This document shows positions 28,130 through 37,546 of a DNA stretch of 64,000 bases, one piece after another. A program made the position numbers and the translations under genes. Source of the DNA: TMED109 sp002171375 (GTDB lineage: Bacteria > Pseudomonadota > Alphaproteobacteria > TMED109); NCBI GenBank assembly GCA_965657505.1, contig CBFHON010000006.1:1-64000 (forward strand). Direction: 5' to 3'. The notes under the pieces are model-generated. The model did no database searches, had not been told where the DNA came from, and saw only the letters and a list, made by a program, of their open reading frames with translations. Numbering within the stretch: the stretch's first letter is position 1; each line of letters opens with the position of its first letter.

Positions 28130-29422
28130 TTAGTTTATTTTTATTATTCTGGCTATAAAAAACCCGTCCATTCCTCCTTCTTCAGAGTTAAAGAAGGGTA
28201 ATGTTTTAATAAAGCCTTCTTTAGTAATTGCTTTTTTAGTTATATCAATTTCACTTTCTTTTATTGGGTCTATTATGAATTTACTATTTTTCTTTATAAA
28301 ATCAACAATTTGATTTTCTCCTTCTTCTTTTTCCAAGGAGCAAACAGAATAAATAAGAATACCTCCAGACTTTAACATCTTTGATGCTGAATCTAATAAG
28401 CCTCGTTGGATATCTATAACTGATCTCATATGCGAAAAATAATTACCTTTTTTGTAGGACAGCCTCCATAAAATATCAGGGTTTTTTCTCAGGGTTCCTG
28501 AAGAAGTACAAGGAGCGTCTAATAATACAGCATCAGCTAATTTTTCTGGTTTATATTGAGCGGCATCTTTTACGATTAGTTTTGTTGTTAAATTGAGTCT
28601 ATTTAAATTCTCTTTTAGAATTTTTGTTCTTTTATTATTAGATTCTAAAGAAGTTACTTTTAAATTATTAGTTAATAGTTGAGCAGTTTTTCCTCCAGGA
28701 GCAGCGCATAAATCAATTACATTAGTGTTTTTTTTAATTTTTGATAATAAAATTTTTACAGGTAACTGTGCAGCTATATCTTGTATCCACCATTTACCTT
28801 TATCATAACCATGTATTTTATTAATTTTTCCATAACTATTAATTAATCTAATATTATTAGAACCTAAGATTTTTCCTTTTAAATTTATTTTCCATTCATT
28901 TATATCCTCTTTTGGGGATATAGAAATATCTAATGCAGGAGGTATTACGAGGTGCTGGTTGACAATTTTAATTAATTGCTCTTCACTAAATATATTTTTC
29001 CATTTATCTATTATTTCTATAGGTATATTCATTAGTATATTTGACTTATTTAATTTATTATTTTCAAAGTCTCTAGATAATTGTCTTAGAATAGCATTTA
29101 TAAATTTGACATGATGGGGAGAACTTTTCTTAGCTATTTCAACGCTATCATTAACTGCTGCATATGCAGGGACTCTCATATATATAATTTGTGTAGCACC
29201 TATTATTAAATTTGCTTTAATATGGCTTTGCTCAGTTTTAAGAGGTTTTTTAATATATTTTTTTAAATAAAAATTTATTTCACCTAATCTTCTTATAGCT
29301 CCTCCAGCTAATGATCGATAAAAAGGATCCTCATAAACAAGAGGTTTATAATTATCACCTTTTAAAATGGCAGTAATTTCTTTTACAGCTTGAATTCTTG
29401 GGTTTAAATTATTATTTGACAT
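28130..29422 (-). CDS. rsmB: 16S rRNA (cytosine-967-C5)-methyltransferase
   Basis: A 430-residue enzyme with an N-terminal NusB-like RNA-binding domain (about 1-140) and a C-terminal SAM-dependent methyltransferase. Seen are the SAM motif LCAAPGGKTAQL, the first catalytic Cys in LDAPCTSSGTLRKNPD, and the second in YSVCSLEKEEGENQ. It modifies C967 of 16S rRNA. It faces the small SDHAF4-family gene across a 68-bp divergent gap. Confidence 0.94.
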   Translation of the reverse strand: MSNNNLNPRIQAVKEITAILKGDNYKPLVYEDPFYRSLAGGAIRRLGEINFYLKKYIKKPLKTEQSHIKANLIIGATQIIYMRVPAYAAVNDSVEIAKKSSPHHVKFINAILRQLSRDFENNKLNKSNILMNIPIEIIDKWKNIFSEEQLIKIVNQHLVIPPALDISISPKEDINEWKINLKGKILGSNNIRLINSYGKINKIHGYDKGKWWIQDIAAQLPVKILLSKIKKNTNVIDLCAAPGGKTAQLLTNNLKVTSLESNNKRTKILKENLNRLNLTTKLIVKDAAQYKPEKLADAVLLDAPCTSSGTLRKNPDILWRLSYKKGNYFSHMRSVIDIQRGLLDSASKMLKSGGILIYSVCSLEKEEGENQIVDFIKKNSKFIIDPIKESEIDITKKAITKEGFIKTLPFFNSEEGGMDGFFIARIIKIN

Positions 29423-29490
29423 ATAGAAGATAGTTTTTTTTAATTAGAAACATAATATAAATACTTTAATCTAATTCTTCCGGCACTTAC

Positions 29491-29634
29491 ATGAAAAAAA
29501 TTAAAAATACTAACAAGAAAATAAAAATTAAAAAAAATGTTAAAAAACTGTCTAAAGAAATAGGTGGGCAGAAAGGTCCTGAACCTACTCGGTATGGAGA
29601 TTGGGAAAAAAACGGAAGAGTAACAGATTTTTAA
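29491..29634 (+). CDS. DUF1674/SDHAF4-family succinate dehydrogenase assembly factor
   Basis: A 47-residue gene. A Lys-rich N-terminus is followed by the family core: GGQKGPEPTRYGDWEKNGRV then TDF and the stop. This is the DUF1674 signature, the bacterial form of SDHAF4, which binds the flavinylated SdhA subunit and helps succinate dehydrogenase assemble. Conservation to the last residue argues strongly for a real gene despite its size. It begins at an ATG with no clear Shine-Dalgarno site and stops 1 nt before the convergent acs gene. It is divergent from rsmB, as in other alphaproteobacteria. Confidence 0.92.
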   Translation: MKKIKNTNKKIKIKKNVKKLSKEIGGQKGPEPTRYGDWEKNGRVTDF

Positions 29635-29635
29635 A

Positions 29636-31579
29636 TTATTTATTCATTCTTTCATTAATTAAATTAGTAACAACTCCGGGGTCAGCAAGTGTAGATATAT
29701 CTCCAAGTTGATCATGCTCATTAGCAGCAATTTTTCTAAGAATACGGCGCATAATTTTTCCAGAGCGTGTCTTAGGTAGACTAGGAGCCCATTGAATTAA
29801 GTCTGGAGTTGCTATAGGCCCTATTTCTTTTCTGACCCAAAGCAATAATTCCTTTCTTAATTCATCTGATGGTTCTGTGTTATCAGTTAGGGTAACATAG
29901 GCATAAATTCCTTGACCCTTAATATCATGTGGATATCCAACAACTGCAGACTCAGCAACATTTTCATTAGAAACTAAGGCGCTTTCCACTTCTGCTGTTC
30001 CCATTCTATGTCCACTTACATTTATGACATCATCAACTCTTCCAGTAATCCACCAATAGCCATCAGCATCTCTTTTTGCTCCATCTCCTGTAAAATACAC
30101 ATTGTTGAAAGTAGAAAAATAAGTTTCTGCAAAACGGTTATGATCACCATATACTGTTCGCATTTGTCCTGGCCATGATGTTTCTAAAACAAGGTTCCCC
30201 TCTGCTTCACCTTCAAGCTTTTTTCCTTCATTATCAACTAAAGCAGGAGATATGCCAAAAAAAGGTTTAGTAGCAGACCCAGGTTTTAAATCTATTGCTC
30301 CAGGTAGGGGACTAATCAATATTCCTCCTGTTTCTGTTTGCCACCAAGTATCTACAATTGGGCATTTTTCTTCCCCAACAATTTTATAATACCAATTCCA
30401 AGCTTCTGGGTTAATAGGCTCTCCTACACTTCCCAAGACTCTTAGACTTTTTCTATTAGTAGACTTAACAGGGTTATCACCTTCTTTCATTAGTGCTCTT
30501 ATTGCAGTAGGAGCAGTATAAAATATATTTACCTTATGTTTATCTATCACCTCCCAAAACCTAGACGAGTTTGGATAATTCGGAACACCTTCAAACATTA
30601 AAGTTTTTGCTCCATTAGCAAGAGGGCCGTATACTATATATGAGTGTCCTGTAACCCAGCCAACATCTGCTGTACACCAATAAACTTCCTCATCTTTATA
30701 ATCAAATATATACTTATGGGTAATTGATGCATATACAATATATCCTCCTGAAGTGTGCAGAACTCCCTTAGGCTTTCCTGTAGAACCAGAGGTATAAAGA
30801 ATAAATAAAGGGTCTTCAGCGTCCATGATTTCTGGTTCACATACATTATCTACATTTAATTTTTCTTCATGCCACCAAATATCTCTATTTGTTGTCATAT
30901 TGATATTGTTACCAGTTCTTTTAATAACTAAAACAGATTTTACATTCTCACATCTCTTTAATGCTTCATCTACATTATTTTTAAGTGGAATAATCTTTCC
31001 TGCTCTGTAGCCTTCATCAGCAGTAATGATAAAGTCAGATTTACAATCTATAATTCTATCAGCAATACTATCCGGAGAAAAACCTCCAAATATAACTGAA
31101 TGAATAGCGCCTATTCTAGCGCATGCTAACATTGCATATGAAGCTTCTGGTATCATAGGCATATAAATTGTAACCCTATCTCCTTTTTGTACACCTCTTT
31201 TTTTTAAAACATTTGCCATTAGGCAAACTTCATTATGTAATTCTTTATAGGATATGTGTTTGCTTTCTTCTGGGTTATCTCCTTCCCAAATAATAGCAGT
31301 AGAATCACTTTTTGATTCTAAATGTCTATCTATACAATTATATGAAACATTTAATTTCCCGTCGTAAAACCATTTTATTTCTAAATTTTCTTTTGAGAAA
31401 TCTATTTTTTTCACAGATTCTTCAGTAAATGGTTTAAACCAGTCTATACTAAGGGCTTGTTTGCTCCAAAAGGCCTCTGGATTTTGAATTGATTCATTAT
31501 ACATCTTTTCATATTTATCTTTATTTAAATGAGCATTCTTTTCCCAATCATTTTTGACTATTATTTTTTCTTCGCTCAT
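29636..31579 (-). CDS. acs: Acetyl-CoA synthetase
   Basis: A 647-residue AMP-forming acetate-CoA ligase of full family length. Motifs: YTSGSTGKPKG (P-loop-like), WWQTETGG, YFTGDGAKRD, and the C-terminal catalytic lysine in PKTRSGKIMRRILRK, which is the usual acetylation control site. It feeds acetate into acetyl-CoA. The upstream Rieske and EVE genes run in the same direction with short gaps and may be co-transcribed. Confidence 0.96.
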   Translation of the reverse strand: MSEEKIIVKNDWEKNAHLNKDKYEKMYNESIQNPEAFWSKQALSIDWFKPFTEESVKKIDFSKENLEIKWFYDGKLNVSYNCIDRHLESKSDSTAIIWEGDNPEESKHISYKELHNEVCLMANVLKKRGVQKGDRVTIYMPMIPEASYAMLACARIGAIHSVIFGGFSPDSIADRIIDCKSDFIITADEGYRAGKIIPLKNNVDEALKRCENVKSVLVIKRTGNNINMTTNRDIWWHEEKLNVDNVCEPEIMDAEDPLFILYTSGSTGKPKGVLHTSGGYIVYASITHKYIFDYKDEEVYWCTADVGWVTGHSYIVYGPLANGAKTLMFEGVPNYPNSSRFWEVIDKHKVNIFYTAPTAIRALMKEGDNPVKSTNRKSLRVLGSVGEPINPEAWNWYYKIVGEEKCPIVDTWWQTETGGILISPLPGAIDLKPGSATKPFFGISPALVDNEGKKLEGEAEGNLVLETSWPGQMRTVYGDHNRFAETYFSTFNNVYFTGDGAKRDADGYWWITGRVDDVINVSGHRMGTAEVESALVSNENVAESAVVGYPHDIKGQGIYAYVTLTDNTEPSDELRKELLLWVRKEIGPIATPDLIQWAPSLPKTRSGKIMRRILRKIAANEHDQLGDISTLADPGVVTNLINERMNK

Positions 31580-31624
31580 TTATACCTCCTTATATTTTTT
31601 TATTAATAATTAAAGATAATATTT

Positions 31625-31981
31625 TTATCCAGCAAGAATATAATTATTTTTTATTTTAAACGGAAAACTTTTTAAAAAAGAATTTTTGCAAGGGCCTTTT
31701 ATACATTCACCAGTAATAGGATTAAATTTAGCACCATGGTTTGCACATAATAAATCGTTATTTTTAGATTGCACTCTACCTTCTATAATATCGAGAGTTA
31801 AATGCGCATGAGGACAATTATTTAACCATATATATATAGAATCTTTATTTTTATAAATTATAATGCCAGGCAGATATTTATCTTCACCTTTTTTAACTAA
31901 AGCTTTATCTTCTTCTAAGTCTTCTATTTTACAAATCTTTGTATTTCTCTTTATGCCAGAGCTTTTAAAAATATCATCCAT
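31625..31981 (-). CDS. Small Rieske [2Fe-2S] protein
   Basis: A 118-residue cytosolic Rieske-type ferredoxin. The cluster ligands are C56 and H58 (CPHAH) and C79 and H82 (CANHGA). There is no signal peptide or oxygenase partner gene, so it is probably a soluble electron carrier like those that serve oxygenases or nitrite reductases; its partner is unknown. It begins 1 nt after the EVE-domain gene and lies 45 nt before acs. Confidence 0.88.
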   Translation of the reverse strand: MDDIFKSSGIKRNTKICKIEDLEEDKALVKKGEDKYLPGIIIYKNKDSIYIWLNNCPHAHLTLDIIEGRVQSKNNDLLCANHGAKFNPITGECIKGPCKNSFLKSFPFKIKNNYILAG

Positions 31982-31982
31982 T

Positions 31983-32405
31983 CTAAAATTTATTTTTAGT
32001 TTCTGCCATTATACAAATTTCTTTCCAATGTTCTTTAGAAATTGGAACTACAGAAAGTCTTGCTTGTTTAATAAGCGCTAAATCAGCTAATTTATGATTA
32101 GATTTCATTTCAGATAAATGTACATATTTTTTTACTTCTTGAACTGCTTCAATCACCACCATACCAAAAATACCTTTTTTATCAGTTGGGTCAGGCCTAT
32201 GCTCTCCAATTACTCTTACTATGCCAACTATTTGTTTCTCTTTTACAGAATGATAAAAAAAACCTAAATCACCAATTTTCATCTTTTTCATATTATTATT
32301 AGCTTGATAGTTTCTTACACCATCCCATCCTTCACCTTCTTTCCCTTTTTTTGTTTGGTCCTCCCATGACCAAGTGCCCGGCTCAGATTTAAATAACCAA
32401 TATGC
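31983..32405 (-). CDS. EVE-domain protein
   Basis: A 140-residue PUA-like EVE domain, read from the ATG at 32405 because family members begin with a short M-A-x-WLFKSEP stretch. Landmarks are WLFKSEP, GWDGVRNYQANNNM, FYHSV and IVGIVRV. EVE domains bind modified nucleotides in DNA or RNA. Close relatives are widespread stand-alone proteins of unknown target. No restriction or mobile genes are nearby, so a defence role is not supported by context. Confidence 0.88.
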   Translation of the reverse strand, partial: AYWLFKSEPGTWSWEDQTKKGKEGEGWDGVRNYQANNNMKKMKIGDLGFFYHSVKEKQIVGIVRVIGEHRPDPTDKKGIFGMVVIEAVQEVKKYVHLSEMKSNHKLADLALIKQARLSVVPISKEHWKEICIMAETKNKF

Positions 32406-32522
32406 CATTAATGTTTTCTCCAAAAAATTTAAATATTTCTTAATTGACTATAGCCTCATAATTACACATGTTCCAATAAGTAATTATGAGAAATTATTTA
32501 TTTTATTAAAGAGAGAGTAAAG

Positions 32523-33722
32523 ATGAATTTTAGTGTTAATAAAAAAAAGCTATCAGACCCATTATATATAGCAAAAAAATTAATAGGGTTTCCTTCTGAA
32601 ACACCAAAAGATGAAGGAGCGCTTTTGTTCGTTGAAGAGGTTTTATCTTTATTGGGCTTTGAATGCTTTAGAATGCCTTCAGGAAAAATTGAAGGAACTG
32701 GAAAAGAAGCTTTAGTTCATAATTTATATGCAAAGATAGGCAAAGGAAAAAATTTATGTTTTGCAGGTCATACAGATGTTGTTCCAGCAGGTAATAAAGA
32801 AAAATGGAGTATATCACCATTTGAAGCAGAGATTTTAAATGGCAATCTAATCGGAAGAGGTGCGGCAGATATGAAAGGCTCTATCGCAGCATTTATAGCA
32901 GCTTTTGTAAGATATATTGACGATTATGATAAATCTTTTTGTTTAAGTTTTCTTTTAACTGGAGATGAAGAAGGTCATGCGAAGCACGGAACAAGAACTA
33001 TGCTTCCTAAGTTAAAAAAAATGGGAGAGAAGATTGATCATTGTATAGTAGGAGAACCTACTAATCCCAATAAATTAGGAGAAATGATTAAAATTGGTAG
33101 AAGAGGAAGTATGCATGGTTTACTTACAGTTTATGGAAAGGAAGGTCATGTAGCATATCCTCACAAAGCAGCTAACCCTTTACCTATAATGTCTAAGTTT
33201 ATATCGGTGCTATCTGAAGTTGAACTAGATAATGGTAATGAACATTTCCAACCATCAAACTTAGAATTTATTTCTATAGATGTAGGCAATAATGTTTCAA
33301 ATGTTATTCCTCTAAAAATACAGTCTAAATTTAATATTAGGTTTAATACTCTTCAAACTGAAAGCAGTTTATTAAATATTATTAAAAATACTTTAGAGAA
33401 AGTTTCTTATGATAAAAAACTTTTTAAATGGGATTTAGAAAGTGAATTAAGCGGAGATCCTTTTATAACAGAGCCTGATAATTTCATAAATATTGTAGAG
33501 AAAGTCATTAAGAAAAATACTGGAATAACACCAGAACTTTCTACTAGCGGCGGAACATCTGATGCACGTTTTATTAAAGATATATGCAATGTTATAGAAT
33601 TTGGTTTAGTAGGTAAAACTATGCATCAAATAGATGAGTCTATCAAAGTGGATGACTTAGAGCTATTAACTAATATTTATTATGACATTATAAAAAAATA
33701 TCAACACCATACATTTGAATAA
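32523..33722 (+). CDS. dapE: Succinyl-diaminopimelate desuccinylase
   Basis: A 399-residue di-zinc M20 peptidase-like enzyme that frees LL-diaminopimelate from its N-succinyl form. Ligand regions are FAGHTDVVPAG, GRGAADMKGSIAAF, TGDEEGHA and the C-terminal TSGGTSDARFI stretch. It completes the succinylase route with the DapC-like enzyme encoded at 9465. A good ribosome site (GAGAG) precedes the ATG. The N-terminal extension of about 12 residues is slightly longer than E. coli DapE. Confidence 0.93.
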   Translation: MNFSVNKKKLSDPLYIAKKLIGFPSETPKDEGALLFVEEVLSLLGFECFRMPSGKIEGTGKEALVHNLYAKIGKGKNLCFAGHTDVVPAGNKEKWSISPFEAEILNGNLIGRGAADMKGSIAAFIAAFVRYIDDYDKSFCLSFLLTGDEEGHAKHGTRTMLPKLKKMGEKIDHCIVGEPTNPNKLGEMIKIGRRGSMHGLLTVYGKEGHVAYPHKAANPLPIMSKFISVLSEVELDNGNEHFQPSNLEFISIDVGNNVSNVIPLKIQSKFNIRFNTLQTESSLLNIIKNTLEKVSYDKKLFKWDLESELSGDPFITEPDNFINIVEKVIKKNTGITPELSTSGGTSDARFIKDICNVIEFGLVGKTMHQIDESIKVDDLELLTNIYYDIIKKYQHHTFE

Positions 33723-33739
33723 TAAAGTATAAAATTAAA

Positions 33740-34654
33740 ATGCGAATTGAAAATGAAAAAGTAGGGATAGTAATCTATATTTTCACTTTAATGTCTTTTG
33801 CTACAATGGAGGCATTAGCTAAATTTTTATCCGAAGACTTCTCTATTACACAAATAGTGTGGGCAAGGTATTCATTTCATTTTCTTCTTGTATTATTTGC
33901 GATACTGCTAATTCATTTATTAGGTTATAACACTGGTCTCAGATATCCTAAATTAATTTTAGTGCAAGTTTTAAGGTCTATAGCTTTGTTATTAATGACC
34001 TATTTCTTTTTCACGTCCTTATCAATTTTAACTTTAGCAGAGGCAACTATAATATTATTTTTCTCTCCTTTAATTACTGTTATACTCTCACCTTTGCTTT
34101 TAAATGAAAAAGTAACTAATTCTAGTTGGCTAGCTGTAATAGTTGGCTTCATAGGAATGGTTATTGTTATTAACCCAACAAATATTTTAAACTATCAAGG
34201 AATTGATTTTATTTGGTTCACTGGAATAATATATGGATTAGCTGGAGCGTTATTTTATTCTTTATATCAAATTGGCACTAGGGTTTTAGCTCCAGTAGAA
34301 TCCTCACTTACAAGCCTCATTTTTTCTTGTCTAGCTGGTTTATTAGGTACAACAATATTAATTTTATTAGACTATGATCTTTCATCATCATTAAATGTAT
34401 GGAAAAGTCCTAGTATTTATGAATGGCTATTGCTAGCCACGGTAGGGTTATTTGGTGCAATAGGACAATTATTAATACTAGGAGCATATTCTAAGGCAAA
34501 AGCAATAACTCTTGCTCCTATTAGTTATACACATATAATCTGGGCAACAATTCTTGGATATATTATATTTTATTCATTGCCAAGTTCGCAAACATTGCTA
34601 GGAGGAATTTTAATTGTTTCTTCTGGAATTTATACTTTTAGGAAAATAAATTAA
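33740..34654 (+). CDS. DMT-superfamily (EamA) transporter
   Basis: A 304-residue integral membrane protein with ten predicted helices in two EamA repeats. Landmarks are FATMEALAKFL in helix 1, TIILFFSPLITVILSPLLLNE closing the first repeat (positions given, about 108-128), and the matching APISYTHIIWATILGY in the second. It follows dapE by 17 nt. It probably exports or imports a metabolite, but the substrate cannot be told. Confidence 0.85.
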   Translation: MRIENEKVGIVIYIFTLMSFATMEALAKFLSEDFSITQIVWARYSFHFLLVLFAILLIHLLGYNTGLRYPKLILVQVLRSIALLLMTYFFFTSLSILTLAEATIILFFSPLITVILSPLLLNEKVTNSSWLAVIVGFIGMVIVINPTNILNYQGIDFIWFTGIIYGLAGALFYSLYQIGTRVLAPVESSLTSLIFSCLAGLLGTTILILLDYDLSSSLNVWKSPSIYEWLLLATVGLFGAIGQLLILGAYSKAKAITLAPISYTHIIWATILGYIIFYSLPSSQTLLGGILIVSSGIYTFRKIN

Positions 34655-34661
34655 AATTAAT

Positions 34662-35426
34662 CTAGTATATGATTTTTTGTAAAATTAACGCAAAAGATGG
34701 GGCAGTTGGGCCAGAAAATTTTCTATCTTTATTATCTAAAGCAGATTGAATATCCTTATTTGTTTTTTTAAGTAGGCCTATATCCACAAGTGTTCCGGCT
34801 ATAATTCTCACCTGATTCATTAAAAAAGATTTTGCTTCAACGTATATTTCTATTATGTCGCCTTCATTATTAATAGTAATATTATCAATTGTTTTTATCG
34901 GAGATTTAGCTTGGCAGTCTATAGATCTAAATGCGGTAAAATCATGTTTACCAATTAGATATTTTGAAGCATTTTCCATTAATTTAAGATCCAAATGATT
35001 TGGTATTCGCCAGGACTTATTCCTTAGTAAAGGAGAAGCTGTTCTTCTATTCAAAATACAATATTTATATTTTCTACCTTTTGCAGAAAACCTAGAATGA
35101 AATTCATTACTTACTTTATTGGTTTCTAATATAGATATTTTATTTTCATATAAACGAGATAAATAAAAATTTAGACCCATAGTTAATTTGCCTAATTTTG
35201 AATTTTTATCTTCTAGTCCGCTTTCATCTAGGTCAAAGTGAGCAACCTGACCTGTTGCATGTACTCCAGTATCTGTTCTACCAGCACCATATATAGTAAT
35301 ATTTTTTCCAGAAAATTTTAATAGGCTTTCCTCAATTGCTCCTTGGATCGTTTCCATACCTTTTTGTTTTTGCCATCCATTAAAATCTTTTCCATCATAC
35401 TCTATTGTTAATTTATATCTGTTCAT
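34662..35426 (-). CDS. truA: tRNA pseudouridine synthase A
   Basis: A 254-residue enzyme forming pseudouridine at tRNA positions 38-40. The catalytic Asp is D52 in GAGRTDTGVHA, with YDGKDFNGWQKQ at the start and the FLMNQVRIIAG motif near the C-terminus. The gene overlaps the stop of the upstream acyl-CoA synthetase by 4 nt and ends 7 nt from the convergent DMT transporter gene. Confidence 0.94.
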   Translation of the reverse strand: MNRYKLTIEYDGKDFNGWQKQKGMETIQGAIEESLLKFSGKNITIYGAGRTDTGVHATGQVAHFDLDESGLEDKNSKLGKLTMGLNFYLSRLYENKISILETNKVSNEFHSRFSAKGRKYKYCILNRRTASPLLRNKSWRIPNHLDLKLMENASKYLIGKHDFTAFRSIDCQAKSPIKTIDNITINNEGDIIEIYVEAKSFLMNQVRIIAGTLVDIGLLKKTNKDIQSALDNKDRKFSGPTAPSFALILQKIIY

Positions 35427-37057
35427 TCTTTTAAAGCTTTTTTTACTATTTCTCTTAAATGGAATTTTTGAATTTTTCCTGTAGAAGTTTTAGGTATTAT
35501 TTGAAATATTATTTTTTTAGGACATTTAAAATTAGCCATATGTGATTTGCAAAAATCAATTATTTCTTTTTCAGTGGCTTTACAATCTTTTTTCAGTTCA
35601 ATGAAAGCGCACGGAGTCTCCCCCCATTTTTTATCAGGTATAGCAACTACAGCTGCTATTAGTACTTTAGTGTTTTTATATAATGTTTCCTCGATTTCTA
35701 TTGATGAAATATTTTCACCTCCAGATATAATTATGTCTTTCGATCTATCTTTTAATTCAATATAACCATCTTCATGCATAACACCGAGGTCTCCCGTGTG
35801 AAACCAATCGCCCAAAAATGATTCTTTAGTTGCATTTATATTATCATGATAACCCTTCATTACCATATTACCTCTCATCATAACTTCACCAATTGTTTTA
35901 CCATCTTTTGGAACTGCTTTCATTGTTTCTGGGTCTCTTATAGATAGTTCTTCAAGTGAAGGGTATTGAACTCCTTGTCTTGCTTTTTTTTCTGATTTAG
36001 GACCAGTCTCTAAAGTGTTCCATTTTTCTTTCCATTCACAAACTACAGCTGGGCCATAAACCTCGGTTAGACCATAAACATGTGTAACGTCAAAACCTTT
36101 ATTTTCAATTCCTGCGAGTATTGCAGGTGGAGGTGCCGCTGCAGCGGTCATGATATTAACTTTGTTATTGATTTGTTTTATCTCGTTTTTTTCGGCATTT
36201 ATTATCATAGATAAAATTATTGGTGCCCCACACATATGAGTAACTTTATGTTCAGCTATTGATTTATAAATATTTTTAGCATTAACTGACCTAAGGCATA
36301 CATGGGTTCCTGCTAATGCAGTAACAGTCCAAGGAAAACACCAGCCATTACAATGAAACATAGGCAGAGTCCATAGGTAAATTGGGTGTTTTCCCATAGA
36401 CCAAACCATTTGGTTGCTCATGGCTGTTAGCCATGCTCCTCTGTGATGATACACAACTCCTTTTGGGTCACCAGTTGTTCCAGATGTATAATTAAGGCTA
36501 CATGCATCCCATTCATTTTCTGGCCACTCTATAGGAGAATTGCTTTTTCCCATCTCAACCAAATCATCACTAGTAATTTCATCTTTGAGTGGAGAATTTT
36601 TTATAAATTCTTCATCTTTACATTTTATCACTAAGGGCCTTTTATCTTCAGGAATGCTCTCAAGCGCTTTAGAAATTACTTCATTAAATTCTGGATCAAC
36701 AAAAACGATTCTAGCCTTTCCATGTTTAAGAATAAATGCAATCGCTTTTGAATCAAGCCTCGTATTGATAGTATTCAAAATTGCACCTGCCATCATTACA
36801 GAGAAATGACATTCAATCATAGCCGGAACATTAGGAAGAAGCGCTGCTACAGTATCACCTTTTTTAATACCTTTAAATTTAAGCCCTTTAGCAATTTTAA
36901 GGCATCTCGTATGCAATTCCTTATATGTATTACTTTTAGACCCATGAATCCATGCGGTTTTTTCAGGCCATATTTTATTGGTTCTTTCTAAAAATGATAT
37001 AGGAGTTAGAGCCCAATAATTAGCTTTGTTTTTTTGTAAGTTTGATGGAGTGTTCAT
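35423..37057 (-). CDS. AMP-forming acyl-CoA synthetase (DmdB/FadD-like)
   Basis: A 544-residue ANL-superfamily ligase. The ATP loop is NYTSGTTGDPKG, with the GLTEVYGP motif, the WFHTGDLG core and the C-terminal lysine in PKTSTGKIQKF. The pattern WTLPMFHCNGWCFPW with YWALTPISFLERT near the N-terminus is typical of medium-chain or methylmercaptopropionate (DmdB-like) CoA ligases in marine alphaproteobacteria. I cannot decide between DMSP catabolism and fatty-acid activation without other dmd genes. Confidence 0.85.
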   Translation of the reverse strand: MNTPSNLQKNKANYWALTPISFLERTNKIWPEKTAWIHGSKSNTYKELHTRCLKIAKGLKFKGIKKGDTVAALLPNVPAMIECHFSVMMAGAILNTINTRLDSKAIAFILKHGKARIVFVDPEFNEVISKALESIPEDKRPLVIKCKDEEFIKNSPLKDEITSDDLVEMGKSNSPIEWPENEWDACSLNYTSGTTGDPKGVVYHHRGAWLTAMSNQMVWSMGKHPIYLWTLPMFHCNGWCFPWTVTALAGTHVCLRSVNAKNIYKSIAEHKVTHMCGAPIILSMIINAEKNEIKQINNKVNIMTAAAAPPPAILAGIENKGFDVTHVYGLTEVYGPAVVCEWKEKWNTLETGPKSEKKARQGVQYPSLEELSIRDPETMKAVPKDGKTIGEVMMRGNMVMKGYHDNINATKESFLGDWFHTGDLGVMHEDGYIELKDRSKDIIISGGENISSIEIEETLYKNTKVLIAAVVAIPDKKWGETPCAFIELKKDCKATEKEIIDFCKSHMANFKCPKKIIFQIIPKTSTGKIQKFHLREIVKKALKE

Positions 37058-37070
37058 ATTATTTCCATTA

Positions 37071-37412
37071 TTAATTATTCATTAATTTTTGTGAGTCTTT
37101 GCCACCAACTGTAGCACAAGAAATTCCATTTGTGTCTGTTTCCAAAATTGTCCAGTTATTAGTTGAGGGAGAAACGTAAAGTTCTGTGATTGAAGATCCA
37201 TCTTCAGATAAGCCAAACCAGGTTAGTTTTTCTTTTTGATTGTTTTCAAGAAAATCTTTAAAAATATTTTTTTCTTTACATATAACATTTTTTACAATTT
37301 TTTTTGGATTAGCTAGAGCGTGATTATTTATATTTAAACATATAAATATTATAAAAAGATATTTAATTAAATCTGTAATATTAATTAACTTCATATTATT
37401 TTTTTTCTTCAT
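37071..37412 (-). CDS. Small secreted protein, not recognised
   Basis: About 113 residues from the ATG at 37412 (GGAA upstream); starts at 37448 and 37394 are also possible. A Lys-rich n-region and a hydrophobic segment (LIKYLFIIFICLNI) end at a likely cleavage site after HALA. The mature part has two cysteines and a tail of the form SITELYVSPSTNNWTILE with CATVGG. Similar short exported proteins occur in marine alphaproteobacteria as far as I recall, with no function known. It lies 13 nt upstream of the acyl-CoA synthetase gene. Confidence 0.7.
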   Translation of the reverse strand: MKKKNNMKLINITDLIKYLFIIFICLNINNHALANPKKIVKNVICKEKNIFKDFLENNQKEKLTWFGLSEDGSSITELYVSPSTNNWTILETDTNGISCATVGGKDSQKLMNN

Positions 37413-37485
37413 TTTTTTTCCAATATTTTTTTGAAATAAATTTATCACAAAAAAAGATATTATTATTTGCTTTCTTTTTGATTCA

Positions 37486-37506
37486 TAAGTATCAAATATA
37501 TACTTA
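37486..37506. promoter_or_regulatory. Inverted repeat, candidate operator of the acyl-CoA ligase/Liv operon
   Basis: TAAGTAT (37486-37492), 7 nt, then ATACTTA (37500-37506): a perfect 7-bp inverted repeat 40 nt before the fadD-like ATG, in the 134-bp divergent gap. Size and place fit a dimeric repressor site such as a TetR or GntR protein, but no such regulator is adjacent and AT-rich DNA makes chance repeats common. Confidence 0.35.
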
Positions 37507-37546
37507 AATATATAAATTAAACTATTTTTAAAAGAAGAATTATATT

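Noticed and set aside
29453..29490. Shine-Dalgarno site for the SDHAF4-family gene
   Set aside because: No purine-rich site precedes the ATG at 29491; the gene call rests on the protein match only.
31983..32405. EVE-domain gene as part of a phage-defence island
   Set aside because: No restriction, methylase, nuclease or mobile genes are nearby; neighbours are metabolic.
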